Of a stretch of 10,354 nucleotides of DNA, positions 1 through 5,990 are shown piece by piece; the first letter of the stretch is position 1; each line of letters begins with the position of its first letter. The DNA is from Anditalea sp035461405 (GTDB lineage: Bacteria; Bacteroidota; Bacteroidia; Cytophagales; Cyclobacteriaceae), in the NCBI GenBank assembly GCA_035461405.1, contig DATHVH010000211.1, positions 1-10,354 on the forward strand, in the 5' to 3' direction. The notes below the pieces were generated by a model, which saw nothing but the letters and a program-made list of their open reading frames with translations, was not told the origin of the DNA and searched no databases. The position numbers were made by a program, and so were the translations under genes.

Positions 1-342
1 ATTATAGCCTATGGCTCTGTAGAAATGGGTAGATTGGAAAAGGGTCTAGTTTGGATCTCTCTATTTATCTCCCTAGCTCCGATGCTTGGTTTCATGGGTA
101 CTGTAATCGGTATGATTGGTGCATTTGATTCTATCGAAGCAGCAGGTGATATTTCACCATCTCTAGTGGCTGGTGGTATTAAAATCGCCCTTTTGACTAC
201 AGTAGCAGGTTTGATAGTTGCGATTATCCTACAGTTATTCTATAACTATTGCGTAGCTAAAATCGATTCATTGGTAAATGATATGGAGGATGCTTCCATT
301 ACATTAGTGGATATCCTTGTGAGATACAAGTTGACTAGATAA
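1..342 (+). CDS. exbB: MotA/TolQ/ExbB-type proton channel protein, 5'-truncated by window edge
   Basis: The reading frame is open from base 1 to the TAA at 340-342, so the gene starts before the window and the ATG at 25 is an internal Met. The visible 113 codons contain the family hallmarks: a transmembrane segment with a LGFMGTVIGM core just after the first third (ExbB/TolQ usually reads LGLLGTVxGM), followed by an acidic stretch and the last membrane helix with ALLTTVAGLIVAI. This is the pore-lining part of the inner-membrane proton channel that works with ExbD to energise TonB-dependent outer-membrane transport. The two exbD genes immediately downstream support the assignment. It could instead serve a TolQ-like role; sequence alone does not separate these. 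The gene ends with YKLTR and is followed by a hairpin beginning at the base after the stop codon. Confidence 0.9.
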   Translation: MIAYGSVEMGRLEKGLVWISLFISLAPMLGFMGTVIGMIGAFDSIEAAGDISPSLVAGGIKIALLTTVAGLIVAIILQLFYNYCVAKIDSLVNDMEDASITLVDILVRYKLTR

Positions 343-400
343 TAATTCTTTAGTTAAAATTTGTTTTTTACACTAATCATTTAAAATAACCAAAGAATTA
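343..400 (+). other. Intra-operon stem-loop between exbB and the next gene
   Basis: The left arm TAATTCTTT (343-351) pairs perfectly with AAAGAATTA (392-400). After one A/C mismatch (352/391), GTT (353-355) pairs with AAC (388-390). The loop is 32 bases. The stem begins at the first base after the exbB stop codon and ends seven bases before the next ATG at 408. There is no T-run after it, so it is not a classic terminator. A role in RNA stability or partial attenuation is inference. Confidence 0.45.
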
Positions 401-407
401 AATCGTT

Positions 408-737
408 ATGGATACTATAGATATAATCCTATATGTGAGTTATATATTAATTGCTATCGGTGTTGTAGTAGCATTGCTGATGCCTTTATTTAACTCGCTG
501 GATAATCCAAAAAGTTTGTTGAAAACAGCTGTTGGTATTGTAGCTGTGGTAATATTATTTGTTATCGCATATGCAATTGCAGATAATGAAGTTTTACCCA
601 GATATGCAGCGGCTCCATTTAACTTAACTCCATTAATGTCACAGTTAGTAGGTGGTATTCTGATTACAGTATACTTCTTATTTGGGTTGGCAATATTAGG
701 GATTATCGTTACAGAAATTAATAAAATCGCAAAATAA
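408..737 (+). CDS. Small three-helix membrane protein in the exbB-exbD operon, unknown function
   Basis: I do not recognise a named family. The 109-residue product has three hydrophobic segments at about residues 6-28, 37-58 and 80-102. The short loop after the first helix contains SLDNPKSLLK; a longer one, containing DNEVLPRYAAAPFNLTP, joins helices 2 and 3. It ends with a basic tail (EINKIAK). There is no signal peptide separate from the first helix. Its stop codon overlaps the next start (TAATG at 735-739), so it is probably translationally coupled to the first exbD, and its place between exbB and exbD suggests it is an accessory subunit or assembly factor of that channel. That role is inferred from position only. 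The ATG at 408 is the natural start because it leads directly into the first helix. Confidence 0.8.
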   Translation: MDTIDIILYVSYILIAIGVVVALLMPLFNSLDNPKSLLKTAVGIVAVVILFVIAYAIADNEVLPRYAAAPFNLTPLMSQLVGGILITVYFLFGLAILGIIVTEINKIAK

Positions 738-1381
738 TGGCAAGAAAGAAAGGTAGAATGGCTCAGGAAGTAAATGCAGGATCCATGGCGGATATCGCCT
801 TCTTGCTCCTTATCTTCTTCCTGGTCACGACGACAATTGCTTCGGATAAAGGGGTACTTAACGTATTACCTCCTAAGCAAGACCCTAATCAGCCACCACC
901 TGAAATCAAGTTAAACGAACGTAATATCTTTAACATTCTGGTAAATGCCAACGATCAACTATTGGTAGAAGGAGAATTTAGAGACAATACGGTAGGTTTG
1001 ACAGAAGAGATCAAAGACTTTCTTTTGAACTTCGGTGATCCGGATGAAGCAGGACAGGCATTGTTCAATAGCCTACCAGCGTCATTGCGAAACCGTGCTC
1101 AAAGAGATCCTAATTCATCTGATCATGCTGCTTCAGGAGGTGCTGTTATATCCATTAAGACTAACCGGGGTACAAGCTATGAAAGGTATCTAGAGGTATT
1201 GGATATAGCCAAAAGAGCATATTTTGAAATCTATGCTGAGAGAGTAGGAATAACTGCTGAACAGTACAGAGCTCTTTCAGGGAGAAATGCTTCCGAAAAA
1301 GAATTACAAGATAGAGGAAAAGAAGGAATGCCAATGGCTATCTCTATCGCTGAACCAGATAAAATAGGAGGAGGTCAATAA
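737..1381 (+). CDS. exbD: ExbD/TolR-family biopolymer transport protein (first copy, long form)
   Basis: ExbD is a single-span inner-membrane protein whose helix sits inside the ExbB pore and takes part in proton flow. Here a basic N-terminus (MARKKGRMAQEVN) precedes one membrane helix at about residues 18-37, with the expected essential aspartate at D19 in the context SMADIAFLLLIFFLV. The rest is periplasmic. At 214 residues it is clearly longer than the approximately 140 of enterobacterial ExbD; the extra length is in the periplasmic part, which includes a proline-rich stretch right after the helix (PPKQDPNQPPP), a polar segment around residues 115-133, and a conserved-looking part with ISIKTNRGTSYERYLEVLD. 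The start overlaps the preceding stop (TAATG). The next exbD starts one base after this gene's stop. The assignment is firm; whether the partner is TonB or another periplasmic protein cannot be seen. Confidence 0.92.
   Translation: MARKKGRMAQEVNAGSMADIAFLLLIFFLVTTTIASDKGVLNVLPPKQDPNQPPPEIKLNERNIFNILVNANDQLLVEGEFRDNTVGLTEEIKDFLLNFGDPDEAGQALFNSLPASLRNRAQRDPNSSDHAASGGAVISIKTNRGTSYERYLEVLDIAKRAYFEIYAERVGITAEQYRALSGRNASEKELQDRGKEGMPMAISIAEPDKIGGGQ
1366..1374 (+). promoter_or_regulatory. Strong purine-rich Shine-Dalgarno-like sequence for the second exbD
   Basis: AGGAGGAGG lies eight bases before the ATG at 1383 and inside the last codons of the first exbD (encoding GGG). Most genes in this window lack such a motif, as is usual in Bacteroidota, so this may raise translation of the second exbD. 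It could also be only a by-product of the glycine codons. Confidence 0.4.
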
Positions 1382-1382
1382 T

Positions 1383-1844
1383 ATGTCAAAGTTTAAAAAG
1401 AAAAATAAGGTATCGGAAAATATCCCTACCTCAGCTTTGCCTGATATTATTTTCATGCTTTTGTTCTTCTTCATGGTTACCACCGTATTGAGAGAGCAGA
1501 CTATCTTGGTAGAGCAGAGAATCCCACAGGCTACCCAACTACAGAAGCTTGAGAAAAAAAGTTTAATATCATACCTCTATATAGGAAAGCCGAAAGAACC
1601 GGCTAGATATGGTACGGAACCAAGAATTCAGGCTAATGATGTTTTGATCGGTACTAACGACATCATTCTTTGGGTAAACCAGGAAAAAGATAAGTTATCC
1701 GAAGCAGAGAGAGAGCAAATAACTATCTCTTTGAAAGCTGATAGAGAAGTGAAAATGGGTCCTATAAGTGATGTCCAATTTGAACTTCGTGAAGTAGATG
1801 CTAGACGTGTTCTTTATGCCTCAGTAGGTAGACAAGAAAACTAA
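1383..1844 (+). CDS. exbD: ExbD/TolR-family biopolymer transport protein (second copy)
   Basis: This is a second ExbD-like subunit of 153 residues. It has a basic N-terminus (MSKFKKKNKVSENIP), one membrane helix at about 19-37, and the functional aspartate at D21 in the context ALPDIIFMLLFFFMVTT. The periplasmic part is shorter than that of the upstream copy and ends with SDVQFELREVDARRVLYASVGRQEN, which resembles the usual ExbD ending in which a helix-strand unit is used for dimerisation. It starts one base after the upstream exbD stop, so the two are co-translated. Two different ExbD proteins in one operon suggest a heteromeric ExbB-ExbD complex or two alternative complexes; this is inference. 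A terminator follows at once, marking the operon end. Confidence 0.92.
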   Translation: MSKFKKKNKVSENIPTSALPDIIFMLLFFFMVTTVLREQTILVEQRIPQATQLQKLEKKSLISYLYIGKPKEPARYGTEPRIQANDVLIGTNDIILWVNQEKDKLSEAEREQITISLKADREVKMGPISDVQFELREVDARRVLYASVGRQEN

Positions 1845-1862
1845 AAAAAACACATAATAATT

Positions 1863-1893
1863 AAAAAGCCTTTCTTTCAGAAAGGTTTTTTTT
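1863..1893 (+). terminator. Rho-independent terminator of the exb operon
   Basis: CCTTTCT (1869-1875) and AGAAAGG (1879-1885) form a perfect 7-bp stem with a TTC loop. A 3' run of eight T (1886-1893) follows, and five A (1863-1867) precede the stem, which lets it extend. It lies 19 bases after the exbD stop. Confidence 0.9.
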
Positions 1894-2083
1894 GCTCTTA
1901 CTTTTAAAGGATTTGGATTTGTAACCATTATTTCAATTACACATTATTTTAGCAAAAGAAATTGATAATCCTCCATTACCAGCTCCTATTAATTTCAATG
2001 ATTTAACTTTTGGATCATTTTTTGATTTTAGGGTATAGATTCCATTTAAATGGGACATTAACTGTTTTAAAAATACATGGTAT

Positions 2084-3595
2084 ATGTTAAAAATTATTTC
2101 TGGAAAGGACGTCCGTCAACTAGATGAAAATTATATAAATAAGAATGGTATTCTTTCATTTGAACTTATGGAAAAAGCCGCAGAGGCATTTTGCGAGTGG
2201 TACATGAAGCATTTTGATAGGAAAAAAACCATTGCAATTTTTTGTGGAACTGGAAATAATGGAGGTGATGGTTTAGCAATTGCAAGAATGCTATTTAGAC
2301 AAGGATATAAAATTTGTGTTTTTTTATATGGAAAAACTGAAAATGCCTCTTCAGATTTTAAATCCAATTTAAGGATTTTGCCTTCTAATATTATTACAAA
2401 GCATCTTAATGATTTTGATTTAGAAAAATTAGAAACAGATGTAGTAATCGATGCCTTATTAGGAATTGGGCTTACTAGGCCATTAGATGGAGATCTATTA
2501 GAAATAGTAAATTACCTGAGCCAATTAAATTCAGTTAAAATTTCAGTGGATTTACCTTCAGGTCTTCCTGCAGATACTATATTAGAAGGTGAGGCATTTG
2601 TAGCAGATTATACTATCAGTTTTCAATTCCCTAAACTCGCTCTTATGTTTCCTGAGCATGGTATGAATACCGGCGAGCTTATTATACTTGATATAGGAAT
2701 TGACCAAACGTATTTCAAAGAATTTGAATCAAAACAATATTATTTAGAACCTGAAGATATAAGGATCAGACATAAAAAATATCATAGGGCTAGCCATAAA
2801 GGAGATTATGGAAAAGTGATGTTGATCGGAGGGAGTTTAGGAAAGGTGGGCGCACTGTATATGGCCTCTAAAGGAGCATTGAGAACCGGTAGTGGATTGG
2901 TATCTGCTTTTGTGCCTAAATGTGGACTAGACATACTGCAGACTTCTTTACCCGAAGCTATGGTTGAAATATCTAATAATGAATATATTATTGATGCTCT
3001 ACCCCAAAATATGGAAAGGTTTGATGCTATAGGCATCGGACCGGGTAAAGGTACAGACAATAAATCTGCAGAAGTACTGAGAAAACTAATGCATGATTAT
3101 AAAAAAAATATGGTTATTGATGCTGATGCCATAAATATAATCGCGCAAAATGATGACATAAAACAATTAATCCGTAGCAATATGATTCTTACTCCCCATG
3201 TTATGGAATTTGATCGTCTTGTGGGTAAATGTAAAGATCATACAGAAAGACTGACAAGAGCTACTGATTTCTGTGCTGTGCATAAATGCATATTGATTTT
3301 AAAAGGTCCCAATACTACGATTTGCATGCCTGATGGGAGAATGTATTTCAATTCTACAGGCACTAAGTATTTGGCTACGGGGGGCACTGGAGATGTACTT
3401 ACTGGTATATTGACGTCTTTCCTTGGACAAGGGTATAGTGCTGAGAATGCCGCAATATGTGGAGTATATCATCATGGGTTAGCGGGACAGCTGGCTTCTG
3501 TAAATAAATTACACGGGACAATAGCCACGGATATCATTGATAAAATTCCCGAAACCTATTATGTTCTAAACAACTCGTCCGAGAAGTTTTTTTAG
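2084..3595 (+). CDS. nnr: Bifunctional NAD(P)H-hydrate epimerase / ADP- or ATP-dependent NAD(P)H-hydrate dehydratase
   Basis: This enzyme repairs damaged nicotinamide cofactors (NADHX and NADPHX) in the cytoplasm. The N-terminal epimerase (YjeF-N) domain, about residues 1-215, begins with the typical DVRQLDENYI and LMEKAA helices and has the signature GTGNNGGDG (55-63), DALLGIGL (123-130) and VDLPSG (155-160). The C-terminal dehydratase (YjeF-C, ribokinase-like) domain starts near residue 230 with HKGDYGKVMLIGGS. It contains GIGPGKG, VIDADAIN, the ILKGPNT strand and ATGGTGDVLTG, where D437 is the expected catalytic aspartate. The length of 503 matches bifunctional family members. The family's TPHPGE-type motif reads TPHVMEFDRL here, a small deviation. 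The ATG at 2084 fits the family N-terminus. The gene has its own upstream gap of 239 bases and no partner downstream on its strand, so it appears to be a single-gene unit. Confidence 0.95.
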   Translation: MLKIISGKDVRQLDENYINKNGILSFELMEKAAEAFCEWYMKHFDRKKTIAIFCGTGNNGGDGLAIARMLFRQGYKICVFLYGKTENASSDFKSNLRILPSNIITKHLNDFDLEKLETDVVIDALLGIGLTRPLDGDLLEIVNYLSQLNSVKISVDLPSGLPADTILEGEAFVADYTISFQFPKLALMFPEHGMNTGELIILDIGIDQTYFKEFESKQYYLEPEDIRIRHKKYHRASHKGDYGKVMLIGGSLGKVGALYMASKGALRTGSGLVSAFVPKCGLDILQTSLPEAMVEISNNEYIIDALPQNMERFDAIGIGPGKGTDNKSAEVLRKLMHDYKKNMVIDADAINIIAQNDDIKQLIRSNMILTPHVMEFDRLVGKCKDHTERLTRATDFCAVHKCILILKGPNTTICMPDGRMYFNSTGTKYLATGGTGDVLTGILTSFLGQGYSAENAAICGVYHHGLAGQLASVNKLHGTIATDIIDKIPETYYVLNNSSEKFF

Positions 3596-3596
3596 A

Positions 3597-3643
3597 AATA
3601 TCTCCATGCTGTATCCATCCTATGTGGAGATATTCTAGGATGG
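3597..3643 (+). repeat. Two interleaved inverted repeats (order A-B-A'-B') after nnr
   Basis: A = AATATCTCC (3597-3605) pairs with A' = GGAGATATT (3626-3634). B = CCATCCTA (3615-3622) pairs with B' = TAGGATGG (3636-3643). Both are perfect. Stem A can add one further A-T pair and two G-T pairs inward. Because the arms are interleaved, the two stems exclude each other or form a pseudoknot-like fold; only one base separates A' from B', which makes a full pseudoknot sterically hard. There is no T-run, so this is not a classic terminator, although it begins two bases after the nnr stop. Confidence 0.55.
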
Positions 3644-3768
3644 TTTGCTTAAATTATGGTTTTATTTTATTGTATATATGCATTTGTACCCAAAAGCAAA
3701 ATAGAATCAGGTATACGTAAAAATTTGTTTTTTGTGAATTGGGGAAACTAAGCTGTCTACGATTATCT

Positions 3769-3791
3769 GTAATTAAATTATTCTTAATTAC
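3769..3791. other. AT-rich hairpin between convergent genes
   Basis: GTAATTAA (3769-3776) and TTAATTAC (3784-3791) form a perfect 8-bp stem with a 7-base loop. It lies 34 bases beyond the stop of the minus-strand membrane protein gene and could help end transcription from that side. There is no clear T-run on either strand, so this is weak. The rest of the 3596-3824 gap shows no gene. Confidence 0.25.
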
Positions 3792-3824
3792 GAAGTACTG
3801 GCAGAGTGCTGATAATCATATTTC

Positions 3825-4277
3825 TTATTTTGGCCAGGGTTGGGTAATGCGCTCAGTGATGTAAGCTTTATAACTATTTCCCGTGCAATAAATTGAAGCA
3901 CCGATTAGTAGGAAAATATGAAACATACCATTATTAAAGATAATGGTCATGATATTAAATGACTCAAATAGGGAATCAATATTTTCCACTTCTACCCTAA
4001 GCCAGTATAAGGTAAAAATAAACCTGATAATAACACTTAATAGCGCTAATATCCCTCCAAAGATTCCCATTACAGGATTTCTAAAGTGGTAAAGTATACA
4101 AAAACTGCTTATGGTCTCTATAGCTGCCATCAATATAGCACCTTGTAAACTATAACCTTCAGCTCCTATAAGAGTAAATTTTGTAAAACCTCCAAAAAGT
4201 AATAGGCCAGCCAAAGAAAATCTTATTACTAATCCTCCTATAGCTTCAATCTTCAGTAATCTTAAAAATTTTTCCAT
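3825..4277 (-). CDS. Four-helix inner-membrane protein, resembles the DUF417 (YkgB/RclC) family
   Basis: The product is about 150 residues with hydrophobic segments near residues 13-31, 45-63, 69-93 and 116-135 (from the start chosen here). The segment MEKFLRLL...IRFSLAGLLLFGGFTKFT followed by GAEGY resembles the DUF417/YkgB family, where the first helix leads into a KFT.yEA-type motif; the DoxX-like group is an alternative. Function is not established from this sequence; some family members are linked to oxidant resistance. Two starts are possible: ATG at 4298 (157 aa) and ATG at 4277 (150 aa). I prefer 4277 because the family begins with MEK-like sequence and because the ATG at 4298 touches the base of a perfect 20-bp hairpin that would block ribosomes. 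It lies downstream of asnS on the same strand and may receive read-through transcription from it. Confidence 0.75.
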   Translation of the reverse strand: MEKFLRLLKIEAIGGLVIRFSLAGLLLFGGFTKFTLIGAEGYSLQGAILMAAIETISSFCILYHFRNPVMGIFGGILALLSVIIRFIFTLYWLRVEVENIDSLFESFNIMTIIFNNGMFHIFLLIGASIYCTGNSYKAYITERITQPWPK

Positions 4278-4298
4278 TCTATATTTTTGTTCCAACAT

Positions 4299-4343
4299 AA
4301 GAATTAGTGCCCTAAAGCTAATTGCTTTAGGGCACTAATTCTT
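4299..4343 (-). terminator. Perfect 20-bp hairpin filling the asnS downstream gap (terminator-like)
   Basis: Bases 4299-4318 are perfectly complementary to 4324-4343, with a 5-base loop (TAATT). On the minus strand the stem begins at the base right after the asnS TAA (4346-4344) and ends right before the ATG at 4298. The bases after the stem on the minus strand (ATGTTGG) contain no T-run. On the plus strand the stem ends in TTCTT and runs into TT, a weak T-rich tail. It could end asnS transcripts, stabilise their 3' ends, or stop antisense transcription entering from the left. Terminator is the most likely reading but not certain. Confidence 0.6.
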
Positions 4344-5795
4344 TTAAAATTCAGCATTGCCAGGAGTTCTTGGAAATGCGATTACATCACGAATATTTCC
4401 CATACCAGTGACGAATTGTACCAGTCTTTCAAAACCTAAGCCAAATCCAGCGTGTGGTGTGGCTCCGAATTTACGTGTCTCCAAGTACCACCACATTTCA
4501 TCCTTAGGAATATTAAGCTCATCCATTCTTCGGGTAAGATTTTCAAGCCTTTCTTCTCTTTGACTACCTCCCACTATCTCACCTATTCCTGGAAAAAGGA
4601 TATCCATTGCAGCCACCGTTTTCCCATCCTCATTTTGTCTCATATAGAATGATTTGATTTCTTTAGGGTAATCAGTTAAAATCACTGGTTTTTTAAAGTG
4701 CTTTTCTACGAGAAATCTTTCATGCTCTGACTGTAGATCTACGCCCCAATTATCTATAAGATAGGTAAACTTTTTCTTTTTATTTGGGGTGGAATTCTTT
4801 AATATATCAATAGCTTCAGTATAGGTGATCCTTTCAAATTTGTTTTCCGTTACAAATTTTAACCTGTCAAGTAAACCCATCTCGTTTCTTTGATCCGCTT
4901 TTTTGCCGGCATCTTCTTCTGCAGCTCTTTTGTCCAGAAAATCCAGATCGTCTGAACAGTTTTGCAATGCATATGAAATCACTTTTTGAAGAAAATCTTC
5001 CGCCAGATCTTGGTTGTCTTCAGCATCATAAAACGCCATTTCTGGTTCTATCATCCAAAATTCAGCTAGATGTCTTGTAGTATTAGAATTTTCAGCTCTA
5101 AATGTTGGGCCAAATGTATATATCTCAGAAAGAGCCATAGCCGCCAATTCCCCTTCTAATTGTCCAGAAACGGTAAGGTTTGCTTCTCTTTCAAAAAAAT
5201 CTTTTTTATAATCAATATTTCCCTCTTCTGTAAGGGGTGGATTTTTTAAATTCAAGGTAGTAACCTTAAATGTCTCACCGGCACCTTCAGCATCTGAAGC
5301 GGTAATGATAGGAGTGTGTATATAGAAAAACCCTTTTTCATTAAAATATTGGTGAACAGCAAAAGCTAACGCATGTCTTACTCTGAATACTGCGCCAAAA
5401 GTATTCGTTCTCATTCTTAAGTGAGCTATCTCTCTCAAAAATTCCAAACTATGCTTTTTCGGTTGAAGTGGATATTTTTCAGGATCTGCTTCACCTAGTA
5501 CTTCAATTTGGATTGCCTGTAACTCTGAAGATTGGCCAGCACCCTGGGAAGCTACTATTTCACCTATTACTTTTATACATGCACCTGTAGTTATCTTTCT
5601 CAATATTTCTTCAGATAGGATAGTAGGATCGGCCACTACTTGGTAATTGTTAATGGTACTACCATCATTGAGGGCTATAAATGATACATATTTATTACTT
5701 CTTTTAGTCCTCACCCATCCCATCAATGTTACCTGTTCACCGACTTTACCGCTTTCTAGCAGGTGTTTTATTTTTACTCTTTTATTAAACGACAT
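4344..5795 (-). CDS. asnS: Asparagine--tRNA ligase
   Basis: AsnRS attaches asparagine to tRNA-Asn using ATP. The 483-residue protein has the class IIb layout. An N-terminal OB-fold anticodon-binding domain occupies about residues 18-105 (VTLMGWVRTKRSNKYVSFIALNDGS). A class II catalytic core follows, with TASDAEGAGETF (165-176), motif 2 FRAENSNTTRHLAEF (232-246), and motif 3 GLGFERL (452-458) followed by IRDVIAFPRTPGNAEF. The ending PRTPGNAEF and the substrate-side SDAEGAGE are typical of AsnRS rather than AspRS. A lysine-rich insert (NKKKKF, near 336-341) lies in the catalytic domain. The ATG at 5795 gives the usual short N-terminal lead before the OB fold. The gene is divergent from rpoN with a 195-base shared upstream region; a Bacteroidota-type promoter is visible there. 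Confidence 0.97.
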   Translation of the reverse strand: MSFNKRVKIKHLLESGKVGEQVTLMGWVRTKRSNKYVSFIALNDGSTINNYQVVADPTILSEEILRKITTGACIKVIGEIVASQGAGQSSELQAIQIEVLGEADPEKYPLQPKKHSLEFLREIAHLRMRTNTFGAVFRVRHALAFAVHQYFNEKGFFYIHTPIITASDAEGAGETFKVTTLNLKNPPLTEEGNIDYKKDFFEREANLTVSGQLEGELAAMALSEIYTFGPTFRAENSNTTRHLAEFWMIEPEMAFYDAEDNQDLAEDFLQKVISYALQNCSDDLDFLDKRAAEEDAGKKADQRNEMGLLDRLKFVTENKFERITYTEAIDILKNSTPNKKKKFTYLIDNWGVDLQSEHERFLVEKHFKKPVILTDYPKEIKSFYMRQNEDGKTVAAMDILFPGIGEIVGGSQREERLENLTRRMDELNIPKDEMWWYLETRKFGATPHAGFGLGFERLVQFVTGMGNIRDVIAFPRTPGNAEF

Positions 5796-5860
5796 CTGGT
5801 ATTTTATTTAAATTTTCCTATCCTTTCTAATTTAGTACTTATCTTTGCTTAAATGGAATG

Positions 5861-5892
5861 CAAAAAAACGATATAATAACCTTTTTATCAAA
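5861..5892 (-). promoter_or_regulatory. Candidate asnS promoter (Bacteroidota type)
   Basis: Read on the minus strand, TTTG (5892-5889) is followed after 20 bases by TTTTTTTG (5868-5861). This matches TAnnTTTG at all fixed positions except the A. The implied leader before the asnS ATG is about 60 bases. The TTTG is part of the dyad at 5887-5900. Confidence 0.5.
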
Positions 5893-5900
5893 GTTTTGAT
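5887..5900. promoter_or_regulatory. Operator-like dyad between asnS and rpoN
   Basis: ATCAAA, then GT, then TTTGAT forms a symmetrical 14-base site. It covers the candidate -33 element of asnS and lies nine bases upstream of the -7 element of rpoN. A bound protein could affect both genes. The site is short and AT-rich, so chance is possible. Confidence 0.3.
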
Positions 5901-5909
5901 GTAATTTCC

Positions 5910-5917
5910 TAAATTTG
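5910..5917 (+). promoter_or_regulatory. Candidate rpoN promoter -7 element
   Basis: TAAATTTG matches TAnnTTTG exactly and is followed by CAATTATAG. No TTTG lies at the ideal 19-20 base spacing upstream; the nearest, at 5895-5898, is only 11 bases away, and a T-run at 5882-5886 is slightly too far. The implied leader is about 70 bases. Confidence 0.4.
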
Positions 5918-5990
5918 CAATTATAGATTGAAGTAAAAGACTTCGAATGTACGGACCAATTTTCAAATAACTTCAATAGGGCATTAGAAT

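Noticed and set aside
25..342. A complete 105-residue ExbB starting at the ATG at 25
   Set aside because: The frame is open to base 1 and family members have more sequence before this point, so the gene is cut by the window edge.
2131..3060. Minus-strand ORFs of about 80 residues inside nnr
   Set aside because: They lie fully within a well-supported gene, and their translations look like reverse reading of it.
3597..3643. An H-type RNA pseudoknot using both stems at full length
   Set aside because: Only one base links A' to B', too short to cross a 9-bp stem; alternative hairpins are more likely.
3799..3812. A sigma-54 promoter (TGGCA followed by GC) close to the rpoN region
   Set aside because: The spacing between GG and GC is wrong for a -24/-12 site, and no gene on the plus strand follows.
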